The notes beneath the pieces are model-generated. The model saw only the letters and a program-made list of their open reading frames with translations, did not search any database and had not been told where the DNA came from. A stretch of 64,000 nt of DNA, from assembly GCF_025997915.1 (NCBI RefSeq), contig NZ_AP026677.1:930001-994000 (forward strand), read 5' to 3'. A program made the translations under genes and the position numbers. This stretch comes from Aquiluna sp. KACHI24 (lineage in GTDB: Bacteria; Actinomycetota; Actinomycetes; Actinomycetales; Microbacteriaceae). Position 1 is the first letter of the stretch. Every line of letters starts with the position of its first letter. Shown here piece by piece: positions 1-11,380 of the stretch.

Positions 1-1
1 C

Positions 2-1722
<1,721 letters not shown>

Positions 1723-1730
<8 letters not shown>

Positions 1731-3024
1731 CGCTCACCTCCGGGGTGAAGCGAAGTCGGTCAACTCGTCGACCGTCCATGCGGGTCACTGAGATAACTCC
1801 ACCCTGAACCATGATTTTGTCGCCGACCTCTGGGATGCGACCAAGCTCCGCCATCACAAAACCAGAGACAGTGTCGTAATCCTCATCCTCGGCGATCTTG
1901 AGATCAAAATCTTCCAGCTCGCCTGGGCGAGTGAGACCTGAGAAGCTCAAGGTGCCATCGGCGTAGCGAGCGATTCCGAATCGCGCCCGATCGTGCTCAT
2001 CCGCGAGATCACCCACCACCTCTTCAACCGCGTCTTCCAAGGTGGCAAGGCCAGCGGTACCACCGTATTCATCAACCACGATTCCCATTTGCAAACCCTT
2101 GCCGCGAAGCTGAATCATGAAGCGGTCCAAAGTCATGGTGGCGGGAACTCTGACGGGCTCGACCATGATTGCCGAGACTGGAACCTGCTCACGACGCTCG
2201 ACTGGAATTGATACGGCTCGCTTTAGGTGAACAACACCTACGACGTCATCGGCGTCCTCGCCGATGACTGGAAAACGCGAGTGACCGGTCTTCGAAGCCA
2301 GGGCAATCAAATCTGCGGCAGAGTCATTCCGATCGAGGCTGAACATCTTCACTCGTGGAGTCATGATGTCTGATGCTGTGAGGCTTTGCAGCTCAATTGT
2401 CTTTTCAATCAGCTGGGCCGTGTCCTGCTCCAGTGAACCAAGGTCAGCACTTCGGCGAACCAGCGAGGCCAGCTCGTCAGCGCTTCTAGCAGCCGAGAGT
2501 TCCTCCTTAGGCTCAACGCCAAATTTGCGCAGCAGATAGTTTCCGTTTGCGTTTAGTAAGCGAATCAAGATCGAGAAAATCCAAGTGAACAAGAGCTGGA
2601 AGCCGATTACCAGCTTCAACACTTTCACCGGCGCCGAGAGTGCCATGTTCTTAGGAACAAGCTCGCCAATGAGGAAGCTGAAAATCGTTGCGATAACCAT
2701 CGCGAGCACCACTGAAACCGCTGGCACGGCATCGGAATCTACGCCGATGCTTAGCAGCCAAGGTCCAATCAACCGCGAAACCGAAGGCTCCAAAACATAA
2801 CCGGTGAGCAGAGTGGTAAGCGTGATTCCAAGCTGAGCGGAAGAGAGATGAGTAGAAGTTTGAGAAATTGCCTTGATTGGTAAGTCGAGGCCTTTTTGGC
2901 CCTCGCTTTTTAGGGTTTCGAGCTCTACGCGGTCAGTGTTTATCAGCGCGAATTCGCTCGCGACAAATAGGCCGGTCCCGATCGTTAGCAGGACGCCAAG
3001 GGCCAGCAGCAGGTAGTCGCTCAC
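1723..3024 (-). CDS. CNNM/CBS-domain membrane protein with CorC_HlyC domain
   Basis: This 433-residue protein has an N-terminal DUF21/CNNM membrane domain (about 1-190; LIGELVPKNMALSAPVKVLK), a CBS pair (about 205-335; DIMTPRVKMFSLDRND and GHSRFPVIGE) and a C-terminal CorC_HlyC domain (about 350-430; GDKIMVQGGVISVTRMDGRR). MGIVVDEYGGTAGLATLED is a strong signature for this family. Members are thought to take part in divalent cation homeostasis; the ion is not inferable here. The start is GTG at 3024, and it reads into the shorter paralogue through an 8-bp overlap. Two unequal paralogues side by side are common in actinobacteria and may form a heteromer (inference). Confidence 0.9.
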
Positions 3025-3071
3025 CTAGCCACCGGCCAAAATCTATGTTTATCAGGATCCATATTCGAAAA

Positions 3072-3085
3072 CACTATACATAGTG
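3072..3085. promoter_or_regulatory. Perfect 6-bp inverted repeat in the kgd / CBS divergent region
   Basis: CACTAT and ATAGTG form perfect inverted arms separated by AC, about 57 bp upstream of kgd and 48 bp upstream of the divergent CBS gene. It lies just before a possible -10 element (TAGACT at about 3093-3098) for kgd. The symmetry suggests an operator for a dimeric regulator, but no factor can be named. Confidence 0.35.
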
Positions 3086-3141
3086 ATACGGGTAGACTTT
3101 CGTGCGGTCCTAACAATTTCACACAAAGGGGCACCCTGTCG

Positions 3142-6100
3142 ATGGCCGACAATTTGAACTCCGACTCTGGTTTTGGCGCAAACGAATGGCTTGTAGCCGA
3201 GATGTACACCCAGTGGTTGCAAAACCCAGATTCCGTCGACAAATCCTGGTGGCCAATTCTGGAGCGCTACCAGCAGACCCAGGGTTCTTCCCCCGTCCCA
3301 GCCCCCGCAGCTCAGCCGGTGCCTACCCCAATCGCTGCGCCAGTGGTTCAAACCCCGACCGAAGCAATCACAATTCCTGTTGCAAAAGCGACCGAGAGCG
3401 CTCCTAAGGCGGCTCCGGTTCCAGCTAATCTTCCAGCTCAGACCGGTGCAATCACCACATCGGCGGAAACCGAGGCTGAGCCTGAAGTCACCATCCTCAA
3501 GGGCATGGCCAAGACCCTAGCCTCCAATATGGATGCCTCACTGTCCATTCCGACGGCTACCTCGGTTCGACAGGTGCCAGCCAAACTTCTAATTGACAAC
3601 CGAATTGTCATCAACTCTCACCTCAAGCGCACTCGCGGTGGCAAGGTTTCATTCACCCACCTCATTGGCTACGCCGTGGTGCAGGCTTTGAAAGAGTTCC
3701 CTTCCCAGAACGTGTTCTATGACGAGGTTGATGGCAAGCCAGCCATGGTCACCCCGCCACACATCAACTTCGGCCTTGCAATCGACATCCCAAAGCCAGA
3801 TGGCACCAGAGCGCTCTTAGTTCCAAACATCAAGCGAGCCGAGACTCTGAACTTTGCCGAGTTTGTCGCCGCCTACGAGTCACTTGTGAAGCGTGCTCGC
3901 GACAACAAGCTCACCGCTGAGGACTTCCAGGGCACCACGATCTCATTGACCAACCCCGGTGGCATCGGCACCGTGCACTCGGTGCCAAGGCTGACCCGAG
4001 GCCAGGGCTGCATCGTGGGTGTTGGAGCGCTTGACTATCCAGCACAGTTCCAGGGCATGGCCGAGGAGCTTCTTGCGGAGCAGGGCGTTGGCAAGATCCT
4101 GACCCTTACCTCCACCTATGACCACAGAGTCATTCAGGGTGCTGGAAGTGGTGAGTTCCTAAAGATCATCAACGAGCTTCTACTTGGAGATCGTGGCTTC
4201 TACGACCAGATCTTTGCGGATATGCGCATTCCTTACACCCCAGTTGTTTGGGTGCAGGACTTCCACTGGGATCTAGCCGATCAAAACGGCAAGAACACCA
4301 GAATCCAGGAGTACATCAACGCTTTCCGAGTTCGCGGTCACCTGATTGCGGATATCGATCCACTTGAGTATCAGCAGCGCTGGCATCCAGACCTAGACAT
4401 CCGCTCCTACGGCCTATCGCTTTGGGATCTCGACCGCACCTTTAAGACCGGTGGCTTTGGTGGCAGAACCAAGGCTAAGTTCCGCAACATGCTTGGGATT
4501 CTGCGCGACAGCTACTGCCGCACCGTCGGTGTTGAGTACATGCAGATTCAAAACCCTGAGGAGCGTCGCTGGTTCCAGGACAAGCTTGAGCGCCCATACG
4601 TCAAGCCATCCAAGGAAGAGCAGTTCCGCATTCTGCAGAAGCTGAATGAGGCTGAGGCCTTTGAGACCTTCCTGCAGACCAAGTTCGTTGGTCAGAAGCG
4701 CTTCTCCCTCGAGGGCGGTGAGTCTTTGATTCCGGCGCTTGACCAGATCTTGCAGGATGCCGCAGATTCTGACCTACACGAGGTTGCCATTGCAATGGCA
4801 CACCGTGGTCGTCTAAACGTTCTCACCAACGTCGCTGGCAAGACCTATGGTCAGGTTTTCAAGGAGTTTGAGGGCTCGATGGACACCAAGGGTGTTCAGG
4901 GCTCGGGAGATGTGAAGTACCACCTCGGCACCGAGGGCGTCTTCACCAACCACTCTGGCAAGCAGGTTCGAGTCTCGCTGGCTGCAAACCCATCTCACCT
5001 CGAGGCCGTAAACCCGGTGTTGGAGGGTATCGTTCGTGCCAAGCAGGATCGCCTAGGTAACCCAGAGAACTATCCGGTTGTTCCAGTGCTAATTCACGGA
5101 GATGCCGCATTCGCAGGTCAAGGTGTAGTTCCAGAGACGCTGCAGATGAGCCAGCTTGAGGGCTACAAGGTCGGTGGCACCATCCACATCGTGGTCAATA
5201 ACCAGGTGGGCTTCACCACCTTGCCAAAGGACTCGCGCTCCACCACCTACGCCACTGACATCGCCAAGGCGATTCAGGCACCAATCTTCCACGTCAACGG
5301 AGACGATCCAGAGGCGGTAGTGCGAGTATCTCGAATCGCCTTCGAATACCGTCAGCTTTTCAACAAGGACGTAGTAATCGACATCGTCTGTTACCGCCGA
5401 CGCGGTCACAATGAAGGCGATGACCCTTCGATGACTCAGCCGCTGATGTACAACCTGATTGAGCACAAGCGCAGCGTCAGGACCCTCTACATGGAGAACC
5501 TGATTGGTCGCGGGGACATTACCCAAGAGGAGTTCGACCAGGCCAACCAAAGCTTCCAAGCAACGCTGGAAAAGGCTTTTGTCGATGTCCATGAGGCCAT
5601 GAGTGCGCCTGCTGAGCTACCGACTCGCCCTGCAGGCATTGGAACCACTGCCAGCGAAAAGCAGGAGATCTCCAAGCCAACCGCAGTTGCCAAGGAGGTT
5701 GTCGAGGCAATCGGTAACGCTCACGCTAACCAGCCTGCTGGCTTTGCAGTTCACCCGAAGCTCGCTCAGCTTTTGGAAAAGCGCGTTGAGATGAGCCGCC
5801 AGGGCGGAATCGACTGGGGCTTTGGCGAGCTACTTGCTTTTGGTTCGCTGCTACTTGAGGGCGTGAACGTTCGTCTTGCAGGTCAGGATGCGCGTCGCGG
5901 CACCTTCGTGCAGCGTCACGCCTCCTTCCACGACCGCAACACCGGTCAGGAGTGGATGCCACTTCAGTACATTTCTGAGAACCAGGCCAAGTTCCAGGTA
6001 TTCAACTCGCTGCTTAGCGAGTATGCAGCCATGGGCTTCGAGTATGGCTACTCCGTCGAGGAGCCAAATGGCCTGACCCTGTGGGAAGCGCAGTTTGGTG

Positions 6101-6825
6101 ACTTCGTCAACGGTGCTCAGACTGTAGTTGATGAGTTCATCTCCTCCGCCGAACAGAAGTGGGGCCAGCACGCTTCGCTGGTGCTGCTGCTGCCTCACGG
6201 CTATGAGGGTCAAGGTCCTGACCACTCTTCCGCTCGTATCGAGCGCTTCCTGCAGCTTTGTGCCGAGAACAACATGACCGTGGCTCAGCCATCGACTCCG
6301 GCTTCGCACTTCCACCTGCTGCGTCGACAGGCATTTGCTTCACCAAAGCGACCGCTGATTGTGTTCACTCCAAAGTCGATGCTTCGTCTCAAGGCTGCAT
6401 CCTCTGCGGTGGAGGACTTCACTCAGGGCAGCTTCCGACCAGTAATCAACGATGAGCAGGGGCTAAACCCGGCCAACGTAAAGCGCGTGATCTTCTGCTC
6501 GGGCAAGATCTACTGGGATCTGCTTGCTGAGTCACAAAAGCGTGGCACTCAGGACACCGCAATCGTGCGCATCGAGCAGCTCTATCCAACTCCGGTTGAA
6601 GAGATGAAGCAGGCCATCGCGATGTATCCAGATGCCGAGTTGGTGTGGGTTCAGGACGAGCCAGCAAACCAAGGTCCTTGGACCTACATGGGTCTGTTTA
6701 TGCCTAAGTACGGCATCAACTTCCGCAACATCTCTCGCCCAGCATCAGCCTCACCGGCATCTGGTTCGGCAAAGCGCCACGCGACAGAGCAGGCCGATCT
6801 AGTCCAAAGAGCATTCGAGGCTTAG
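3142..6825 (+). CDS. kgd: Multifunctional 2-oxoglutarate dehydrogenase/decarboxylase (E2-E1 fusion)
   Basis: Kgd is the actinobacterial fused TCA-cycle enzyme that decarboxylates 2-oxoglutarate and, with a lipoylated partner and Lpd, makes succinyl-CoA. The 1227 residues begin with an E1 N-terminal segment (NEWLVAEMYTQWLQ, residues 14-27), then a Pro/Ala-rich linker (about 48-115). Next is an E2-like acyltransferase domain (about 116-360) with the active-site motif DHRVIQG at D327-H328. The E1 thiamine-diphosphate domain follows, with AMAHRGRLNVLTNVAGK, HGDAAFAGQGV near D654 and VVNNQVGF near N686-N687. No lipoyl domain is present, as in other Kgd proteins. The ATG at 3142 is preceded by AAAGGGG. 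The SGNH-like gene starts 1 bp after its stop. Confidence 0.97.
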   Translation: MADNLNSDSGFGANEWLVAEMYTQWLQNPDSVDKSWWPILERYQQTQGSSPVPAPAAQPVPTPIAAPVVQTPTEAITIPVAKATESAPKAAPVPANLPAQTGAITTSAETEAEPEVTILKGMAKTLASNMDASLSIPTATSVRQVPAKLLIDNRIVINSHLKRTRGGKVSFTHLIGYAVVQALKEFPSQNVFYDEVDGKPAMVTPPHINFGLAIDIPKPDGTRALLVPNIKRAETLNFAEFVAAYESLVKRARDNKLTAEDFQGTTISLTNPGGIGTVHSVPRLTRGQGCIVGVGALDYPAQFQGMAEELLAEQGVGKILTLTSTYDHRVIQGAGSGEFLKIINELLLGDRGFYDQIFADMRIPYTPVVWVQDFHWDLADQNGKNTRIQEYINAFRVRGHLIADIDPLEYQQRWHPDLDIRSYGLSLWDLDRTFKTGGFGGRTKAKFRNMLGILRDSYCRTVGVEYMQIQNPEERRWFQDKLERPYVKPSKEEQFRILQKLNEAEAFETFLQTKFVGQKRFSLEGGESLIPALDQILQDAADSDLHEVAIAMAHRGRLNVLTNVAGKTYGQVFKEFEGSMDTKGVQGSGDVKYHLGTEGVFTNHSGKQVRVSLAANPSHLEAVNPVLEGIVRAKQDRLGNPENYPVVPVLIHGDAAFAGQGVVPETLQMSQLEGYKVGGTIHIVVNNQVGFTTLPKDSRSTTYATDIAKAIQAPIFHVNGDDPEAVVRVSRIAFEYRQLFNKDVVIDIVCYRRRGHNEGDDPSMTQPLMYNLIEHKRSVRTLYMENLIGRGDITQEEFDQANQSFQATLEKAFVDVHEAMSAPAELPTRPAGIGTTASEKQEISKPTAVAKEVVEAIGNAHANQPAGFAVHPKLAQLLEKRVEMSRQGGIDWGFGELLAFGSLLLEGVNVRLAGQDARRGTFVQRHASFHDRNTGQEWMPLQYISENQAKFQVFNSLLSEYAAMGFEYGYSVEEPNGLTLWEAQFGDFVNGAQTVVDEFISSAEQKWGQHASLVLLLPHGYEGQGPDHSSARIERFLQLCAENNMTVAQPSTPASHFHLLRRQAFASPKRPLIVFTPKSMLRLKAASSAVEDFTQGSFRPVINDEQGLNPANVKRVIFCSGKIYWDLLAESQKRGTQDTAIVRIEQLYPTPVEEMKQAIAMYPDAELVWVQDEPANQGPWTYMGLFMPKYGINFRNISRPASASPASGSAKRHATEQADLVQRAFEA

Positions 6826-6826
6826 T

Positions 6827-7420
6827 TTGCGAAGGATTAGGGTTGTAATTCTCGGTGACGAGTTACTCTCGGGCGCCGGTGACCCTAAAGGGCTTGGTTG
6901 GTTGGGTCGAGTCCAAGCTCGACTCCCGCAGGGCGATGACGTTGCGATCTTCCCGCTCGCGATGGTTAGCGAAAACAGTACTCAACTGCTTGAGCGCTGG
7001 CGCACTGAAGCACTGCCGAGATTCAGCCCGGAGACCGAAAACTACCTGGTGCTAGCGCTCTCGGCTCAAGACATTCTTGAGGGGCTGACCATCTCTCGCT
7101 CGCGACTAAACCTGGCCTCGCTTTTGGATGATGCCGCTCGCGAGGGCGTAAAGATATTTGTAATTGGCCCAACGCCCTCGACGCTTCCAGATGTCGACGC
7201 CGAGATTGATCACCTCAACGCCGGCTTCGAGGACGTTGTGAAAAGACGTCAGATTGCCTATGTCGACTGCTTCAGGCCGCTTCGAGAGCACGAAGGTTGG
7301 GTCGCTGAGGTTTCTACTCACCCAAGAAGATTGCCAGGCCAGGTCGGCTATGGGCTTATTGCCTGGTTGGTTCTGAACAAGGGTTGGTTTGAATGGTTAG
7401 GGCTCACCGAAACTAACTAG
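6827..7420 (+). CDS. SGNH/GDSL-like protein lacking the canonical nucleophile
   Basis: This 197-residue protein has the fold signature of SGNH hydrolases, with VVILGDELLSGAGDPKGLGW at the N-terminus, a central LALSAQDIL and STHPRRLPGQVGYG near the C-terminus. The usual catalytic Ser of GDS is Glu here (GDE), the block III Asn is apparently Gln, and the Asp of the DxxH block is absent, so it may be non-hydrolytic. Start: TTG at 6827, one base after the kgd stop, with GAGG about 7 nt upstream; the conserved GDE block lies just downstream, so a later start is unlikely. There is no signal peptide, so it is probably cytoplasmic. It is very likely co-transcribed with kgd. Confidence 0.7.
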   Translation: MRRIRVVILGDELLSGAGDPKGLGWLGRVQARLPQGDDVAIFPLAMVSENSTQLLERWRTEALPRFSPETENYLVLALSAQDILEGLTISRSRLNLASLLDDAAREGVKIFVIGPTPSTLPDVDAEIDHLNAGFEDVVKRRQIAYVDCFRPLREHEGWVAEVSTHPRRLPGQVGYGLIAWLVLNKGWFEWLGLTETN

Positions 7421-7659
7421 TCGTGATCTTGAATCTCACGAAGTCTTTGCATCACTCGCTCTGCAAGCTCCGAGGTTGGCGCCTCATCGCAAGAGCGCTG
7501 AATGACCTGGTTGAAAACAATCTCAATGTCGTAGTGCTGCTCGCAGGAGTCGCAATTTGCAAGGTGAGCGGTGACCGCATCTAACTCCTGCTCGTGCATT
7601 GCGGAGTGTAGATACTCATGAACGCTGCGCTTTACTTCATCGCAGTCAAGCTGTTTCAT
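7417..7659 (-). CDS. rsrA: Zinc-type anti-sigma factor, RsrA-like
   Basis: This small protein (80 residues from this start) is an anti-sigma factor of the ZAS family. It carries the redox zinc motif H-x3-C-x2-C (HLANCDSC), with an additional Cys near the N-terminus (QLDCDEV). In the family, thiol oxidation releases zinc and frees the partner sigma factor. It lies immediately after sigR. Three stacked starts are possible (GTG 7665, ATG 7662, ATG 7659); 7659 was chosen because AGAGGAG sits 5 nt upstream of it. The GTG start would overlap the sigR stop by 4 bp. It overlaps the convergent SGNH gene by 4 bp. Confidence 0.88.
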   Translation of the reverse strand: MKQLDCDEVKRSVHEYLHSAMHEQELDAVTAHLANCDSCEQHYDIEIVFNQVIQRSCDEAPTSELAERVMQRLREIQDHD

Positions 7660-7661
7660 CA

Positions 7662-8246
7662 TCACTCCTCTTCTCTATCTACGCGATACCCTTCTTGGGC
7701 TGCATAGTCAGATAACAGATTTTTTAGCAGTTTCTTCCCGCGATGCAAGCGCGACATGACGGTTCCAACCGGAGTTCCCATCACATCTGCGATTTCGGCA
7801 TAGGGCAAACCCTCTACAACCGCGTAGTAGACAACCATTCGGAACTCGTCTGGAATCTGATCTAGGGCATCACGAATTACTTGGGATGGCAGATTATCCA
7901 AAGCCTCTAGCTCAGCCGATCTGGTCGAGATCGAGGTGATGGATTCGCCGCCGCCAACCTGCCAGTCCTCCAAATCGTCAAGGGCAGTCTTAGCTTGATC
8001 CTTGCTTCTTTTGTTGTAGAGGTTGATGTGAGTGTTGGTCATGATCCTAAAAAGCCAGGCTTTTAGGTTGGTGCCCTGTTCGAATTTGCTCCAGGCGGTG
8101 AATGCCTTGGCGAAAGTTTCTTGAACTAGATCTTCAGCGTCAGACGGGTTACGAGTCCAGCGCAGTGCTGCTCCGTAAAGCTGAGGCATGAGCGGTAAAG
8201 CTTGTTGTTCGAAGCTTCTTAGCTTCTCTGATTTCTTTTCACTCAT
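7662..8246 (-). CDS. sigR: ECF RNA polymerase sigma factor, SigR/SigH type
   Basis: This is a 194-residue group IV sigma factor. Region 2 contains [14 protein letters not shown] and [19 protein letters not shown], and region 4 contains [20 protein letters not shown] with the helix-turn-helix. This composition, plus the adjacent RsrA-type anti-sigma factor, indicates the thiol-oxidative stress sigma factor of actinobacteria. The reading frame is open back to a TTG at 8315, but ATG at 8246 (MSEKKSEKL) is the sensible start because the extra 23 residues are not family-like. No strong ribosome binding site is visible. It is divergent from aroA. Confidence 0.92.
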   Translation of the reverse strand: MSEKKSEKLRSFEQQALPLMPQLYGAALRWTRNPSDAEDLVQETFAKAFTAWSKFEQGTNLKAWLFRIMTNTHINLYNKRSKDQAKTALDDLEDWQVGGGESITSISTRSAELEALDNLPSQVIRDALDQIPDEFRMVVYYAVVEGLPYAEIADVMGTPVGTVMSRLHRGKKLLKNLLSDYAAQEGYRVDREEE

Positions 8247-8340
8247 TGATACTGAGTGTATTGAGGTTTGACCTGAGTTTCTTGAAAAACCCGAAGTTGC
8301 CCTTAGAAACGGCAATCTAGGGCTTGTATCCTTAGACCCA

Positions 8341-9606
8341 ATGAGCTCTCACCCATTCTGGCCCGCCCCCAAAGGCAAAGTTTTTCGTGCCACGGTGAAT
8401 CTCCCGGGGTCAAAATCCCTTACCAATCGCGAGCTACTACTTTCGGCAATCGCGGATTCTCCAACCAAGCTGATTGCTCCGCTAGTCTCGCGGGACTCAA
8501 AGCTAATGATTGCTGCGCTTGAAAGCCTGGGCACAAAGTTTGAATGGCAAGGTGGGGACCTCCTCGTCACTCCTGGCGAACTAACTGGCGGTGCAACCAT
8601 TGATTGCGGTCTCGCCGGCACCGTGATGCGGTTTGTGCCGCCGCTGTCACTACTTGCCAAAGGCAAGACGTTCTTTGATGGAGACGAGGGTGCAAGGCGC
8701 AGACCCATGCACACCACCATTGAGTCGCTTCGTGCCCTTGGAGCCCAGATCGAGCCCGGCAGAATCGCTCTCCCCTTCAGCGTTGAAACGGATGGTCAAA
8801 TCAAAGGTGGCGAACTTGAGATCGACGCATCCGCCTCATCGCAGTTTGTCTCTGGGCTTTTGTTGGTGGCAGCCAAGTTTGAAGCGGGTCTTACCCTTAT
8901 CCACACCGGAGAAGAGCTGCCGTCGCTGCCACACATTGAGATGACCATAGAAACTCTTCGTCAGCGCGGTGTAAATGCTTATGCAATCAATGAGCGCAGT
9001 TGGAGAGTTGAGCCGGGTCCAGTTTCCGGTGGCAGCGTTGTGATTGAACCAGATCTTTCGAATGCAGGGCCATTTTTAGCGGCTGCGATGGTTTGCAATG
9101 CCGAGATCACCATCCCGCACTGGCCAGATAGGACCACCCAGGTCGGTGCCGAGTTTGAGCGAATCCTGCCGATGATGGGTGCCAAAATCTCCCGAAGCGA
9201 ATCCGGACTTAAGTTGCAGGGTGGGGCAATTCACGGCCTTGACATTGACCTCTCGATTGGCGGCGAACTGGCTCCGGTGATCGCAGCACTTGCGGTGTTA
9301 GCCGACTCCCCCACGAGAATCACAGGCATCGCCCACCTGCGTGGTCACGAGACGGATCGCCTGAAAGCCTTGACCGCGGAGATCAATCGAATTGGCGGTA
9401 ATTGCCACGAGCTACCCGATGGCTTGGAGATAACACCTGCTGAGATAACGGGTGGTAAGTGGTTCAGCTATGAGGATCACCGCATGGCAACCGCGGGGGC
9501 AATCATCGGACTTCGGTATCCAATCGAGGTTGAGAACATCGCCACCACTTCAAAGACCATGCCTGAGTTTCCAACGCTCTGGATGAACATGCTGGAGTCT
9601 TTGTGA
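8341..9606 (+). CDS. aroA: 3-phosphoshikimate 1-carboxyvinyltransferase (EPSP synthase)
   Basis: AroA transfers the enolpyruvyl group of PEP to shikimate-3-phosphate in the shikimate pathway. The 421-residue length is normal. Signatures are [16 protein letters not shown] near the N-terminus, [29 protein letters not shown], and [13 protein letters not shown] near the C-terminus. The start is ATG at 8341. A possible -10 (TATCCT, 8327-8332) lies 8 nt before the start with no ribosome binding site, so the transcript may be leaderless. It is first in an aroA-rsgA-hisN-MFS operon, with a GTGA overlap to rsgA. The sigR-aroA-rsgA neighbourhood also occurs, as I remember it, in Mycobacterium. Confidence 0.96.
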   Translation: MSSHPFWPAPKGKVFRATVNLPGSKSLTNRELLLSAIADSPTKLIAPLVSRDSKLMIAALESLGTKFEWQGGDLLVTPGELTGGATIDCGLAGTVMRFVPPLSLLAKGKTFFDGDEGARRRPMHTTIESLRALGAQIEPGRIALPFSVETDGQIKGGELEIDASASSQFVSGLLLVAAKFEAGLTLIHTGEELPSLPHIEMTIETLRQRGVNAYAINERSWRVEPGPVSGGSVVIEPDLSNAGPFLAAAMVCNAEITIPHWPDRTTQVGAEFERILPMMGAKISRSESGLKLQGGAIHGLDIDLSIGGELAPVIAALAVLADSPTRITGIAHLRGHETDRLKALTAEINRIGGNCHELPDGLEITPAEITGGKWFSYEDHRMATAGAIIGLRYPIEVENIATTSKTMPEFPTLWMNMLESL

Positions 9607-10607
9607 CCAGAACCTACTCCGAGGACGATTACCTAGACGAGGACGATGTCCGAGTCAGGCCAAACCCTCGTGGTTCAAGACCAAGAACCAAGCGTCGACC
9701 AAATTTCGATGAGGCGCCACTTGGAATGGTCCTAGAGGTTCACCTGGCTCGCTATCGGGTTCTAGTCGAAGGTAAAGAGGTTTTAGCCACCCTCGCCAAA
9801 GAGCTTCGCAACAAAGGTTGTGTCACCTGCGATCAAGTTCGCCTGGATGGAGATCTCAGCGGAGCGAAGGGCAGCCTTGCCAGAATCGTCAAGGTTGAAA
9901 CGCGCAAGACCGCACTCTCAAGGCTGAACGAAGAGTCCGAAGCTGGCGAACAGACGATTGTTGCCAACGCAGACCAGCTAATGATCGTGCTGGCAAGCGC
10001 GAACCCCGAGCCTAAGGCCAGATTGGTGGATAGGTACTTAGTTGCCGCCTACAACGCTGGCATCAAGCCGTTTTTGGTAATGACCAAGTGCGATTTGCAG
10101 GATCCGGATGAGTTTTTGAGTAATTTCCAGGGGTTTGATTTGACCATCATCAAGACTCGATCCGATGCTCCTAACTTGGATGAGCTGATCCCGCACATCA
10201 AGAATCACACCACAGTGTTCGCCGGCCACTCGGGAGTTGGCAAGACGACCTTGATCAATGCCCTAGCTCCGAATTACCTGAGGGCGACCGGGGAGGTCAA
10301 TGAGGTGACCGGCAAGGGCAAGCACACCTCCTCCTCAGCCATGGCGATATCCGCTCACGGCGGTTGGATTGTTGACACCCCGGGAGTTAGAACCTTTGGC
10401 CTTGCGGGTATCAATGCAGCGGGGCTTCTGAAGGGTTTTGCCGATCTAGCGAAGGCGAGCGAGCAGTGCCCAAGGGATTGCTCTCACCTTGCGGCGGCTC
10501 CTGACTGCGAACTCGATGCCGCAGCCGAGCGTGGTGAAGTCACTGCGCTGCGATTGGACTCCTTCCGGCGCCTGGTGCAAGAGGTTAGCTCGGTAGATTG
10601 GTCCTAA
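9603..10607 (+). CDS. rsgA: Ribosome small subunit-dependent GTPase A
   Basis: RsgA is a circularly permuted GTPase that helps late maturation of the 30S subunit. The 334-residue protein has an N-terminal OB-fold region (about 35-125), a G domain with TKCD (G4) ahead of the P-loop GHSGVGKTTL (the permuted order), DTPGVR (G3), and a C-terminal zinc motif with QCPRDCSH. The start is GTG at 9603, overlapping the aroA stop (GTGA). Its stop TAA overlaps the ATG of hisN by one base. The first 40 residues are acidic and then basic, as often seen in actinobacterial members. Confidence 0.95.
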   Translation: MTRTYSEDDYLDEDDVRVRPNPRGSRPRTKRRPNFDEAPLGMVLEVHLARYRVLVEGKEVLATLAKELRNKGCVTCDQVRLDGDLSGAKGSLARIVKVETRKTALSRLNEESEAGEQTIVANADQLMIVLASANPEPKARLVDRYLVAAYNAGIKPFLVMTKCDLQDPDEFLSNFQGFDLTIIKTRSDAPNLDELIPHIKNHTTVFAGHSGVGKTTLINALAPNYLRATGEVNEVTGKGKHTSSSAMAISAHGGWIVDTPGVRTFGLAGINAAGLLKGFADLAKASEQCPRDCSHLAAAPDCELDAAAERGEVTALRLDSFRRLVQEVSSVDWS

Positions 10608-11380
10608 TGAACAACCTTGAATTCGCTTTGATGCTGGCCGATGCGGCGGACGAGATTTCCCTTGCGCGTTTTCGAGCACTAGATCTCAACATCGAAACCA
10701 AGCCGGATAGAACTCCGGTTACCGATGCCGACCGTGCCGTTGAGGCAAAACTTCGAGATCTCATTGCCCAGCATCGCCCAGCCGAACGAGTCATAGGCGA
10801 GGAGTTTGCCAACACCGGCGACAGCGATCGAGTGTGGATTATCGATCCAATTGATGGCACCGCAAATTACCTAAGAGGAGTTCCGATCTGGGCCTCACTC
10901 ATCGCACTTCGAGTCAAGGGCGAGTTAGTTACCAGCGTGGTTTCGGCACCGGCACTTGGCAGGAGATGGTGGGCCACCAAGGGTGAGGGTGCATTCACCA
11001 AAGACGTCGATGGCTCGGTGAGACGAATCCAAGTCTCCAAGATTGCCGAGCTTGAAAATGCATCGATCAGCTTCAACTCAATCAGACAGTGGGACAACGC
11101 GGGACTGCTAAACCCGCTCATTGAGCTCACTCGCAAGGTCTGGCGTGATCGCGCCTATGGCGACTTTTTGAGCTACATGTATTTGGCCGAGGGGCTACTT
11201 GAAATGGTTTCCGAGCATGGCCTCCAGCTCTACGACATCGCAGCCTTGGTTCCGATTGTCGAGGAGGCAGGGGGCAAGCTGACCGCACTGAGCGGGGATC
11301 TAACAGAAACCAGTTCGAGCGTTTTGGCAACCAACTCGCTGCTTCACCAGAGCATTCAGCGCGAATTGGGAGTTATCTAG
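10607..11380 (+). CDS. hisN: Histidinol-phosphatase, inositol monophosphatase family
   Basis: This 257-residue protein belongs to the Mg-dependent inositol monophosphatase superfamily. The metal motifs are GEEF (about 65-68), WIIDPIDGTANYLRG and LYDIAALVPIVEEAGGKL. The N-terminal part (ETKPDRTPVTDADRAVE) resembles the actinobacterial HisN group, which performs the histidinol phosphate phosphatase step, rather than CysQ or SuhB; the assignment to HisN is from family knowledge. Start: ATG at 10607 overlaps the rsgA stop (TAATG); the frame extends to a TTG at 10598 but the coupled ATG is better. No other his genes are nearby. Confidence 0.85.
   Translation: MNNLEFALMLADAADEISLARFRALDLNIETKPDRTPVTDADRAVEAKLRDLIAQHRPAERVIGEEFANTGDSDRVWIIDPIDGTANYLRGVPIWASLIALRVKGELVTSVVSAPALGRRWWATKGEGAFTKDVDGSVRRIQVSKIAELENASISFNSIRQWDNAGLLNPLIELTRKVWRDRAYGDFLSYMYLAEGLLEMVSEHGLQLYDIAALVPIVEEAGGKLTALSGDLTETSSSVLATNSLLHQSIQRELGVI

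Noticed and set aside
5089-5592. 167-codon minus-strand open frame inside kgd
   Set aside because: It is antisense to highly conserved kgd sequence, and has no recognisable domain; long shadow frames are expected at this GC content.
8247-8340. Possible SigR-autoregulated promoter (GGATAC ... GTT) upstream of sigR
   Set aside because: The -35 matches the GGGAAT consensus poorly and the distance to GTT is about 16 nt, shorter than usual; not strong enough to list.
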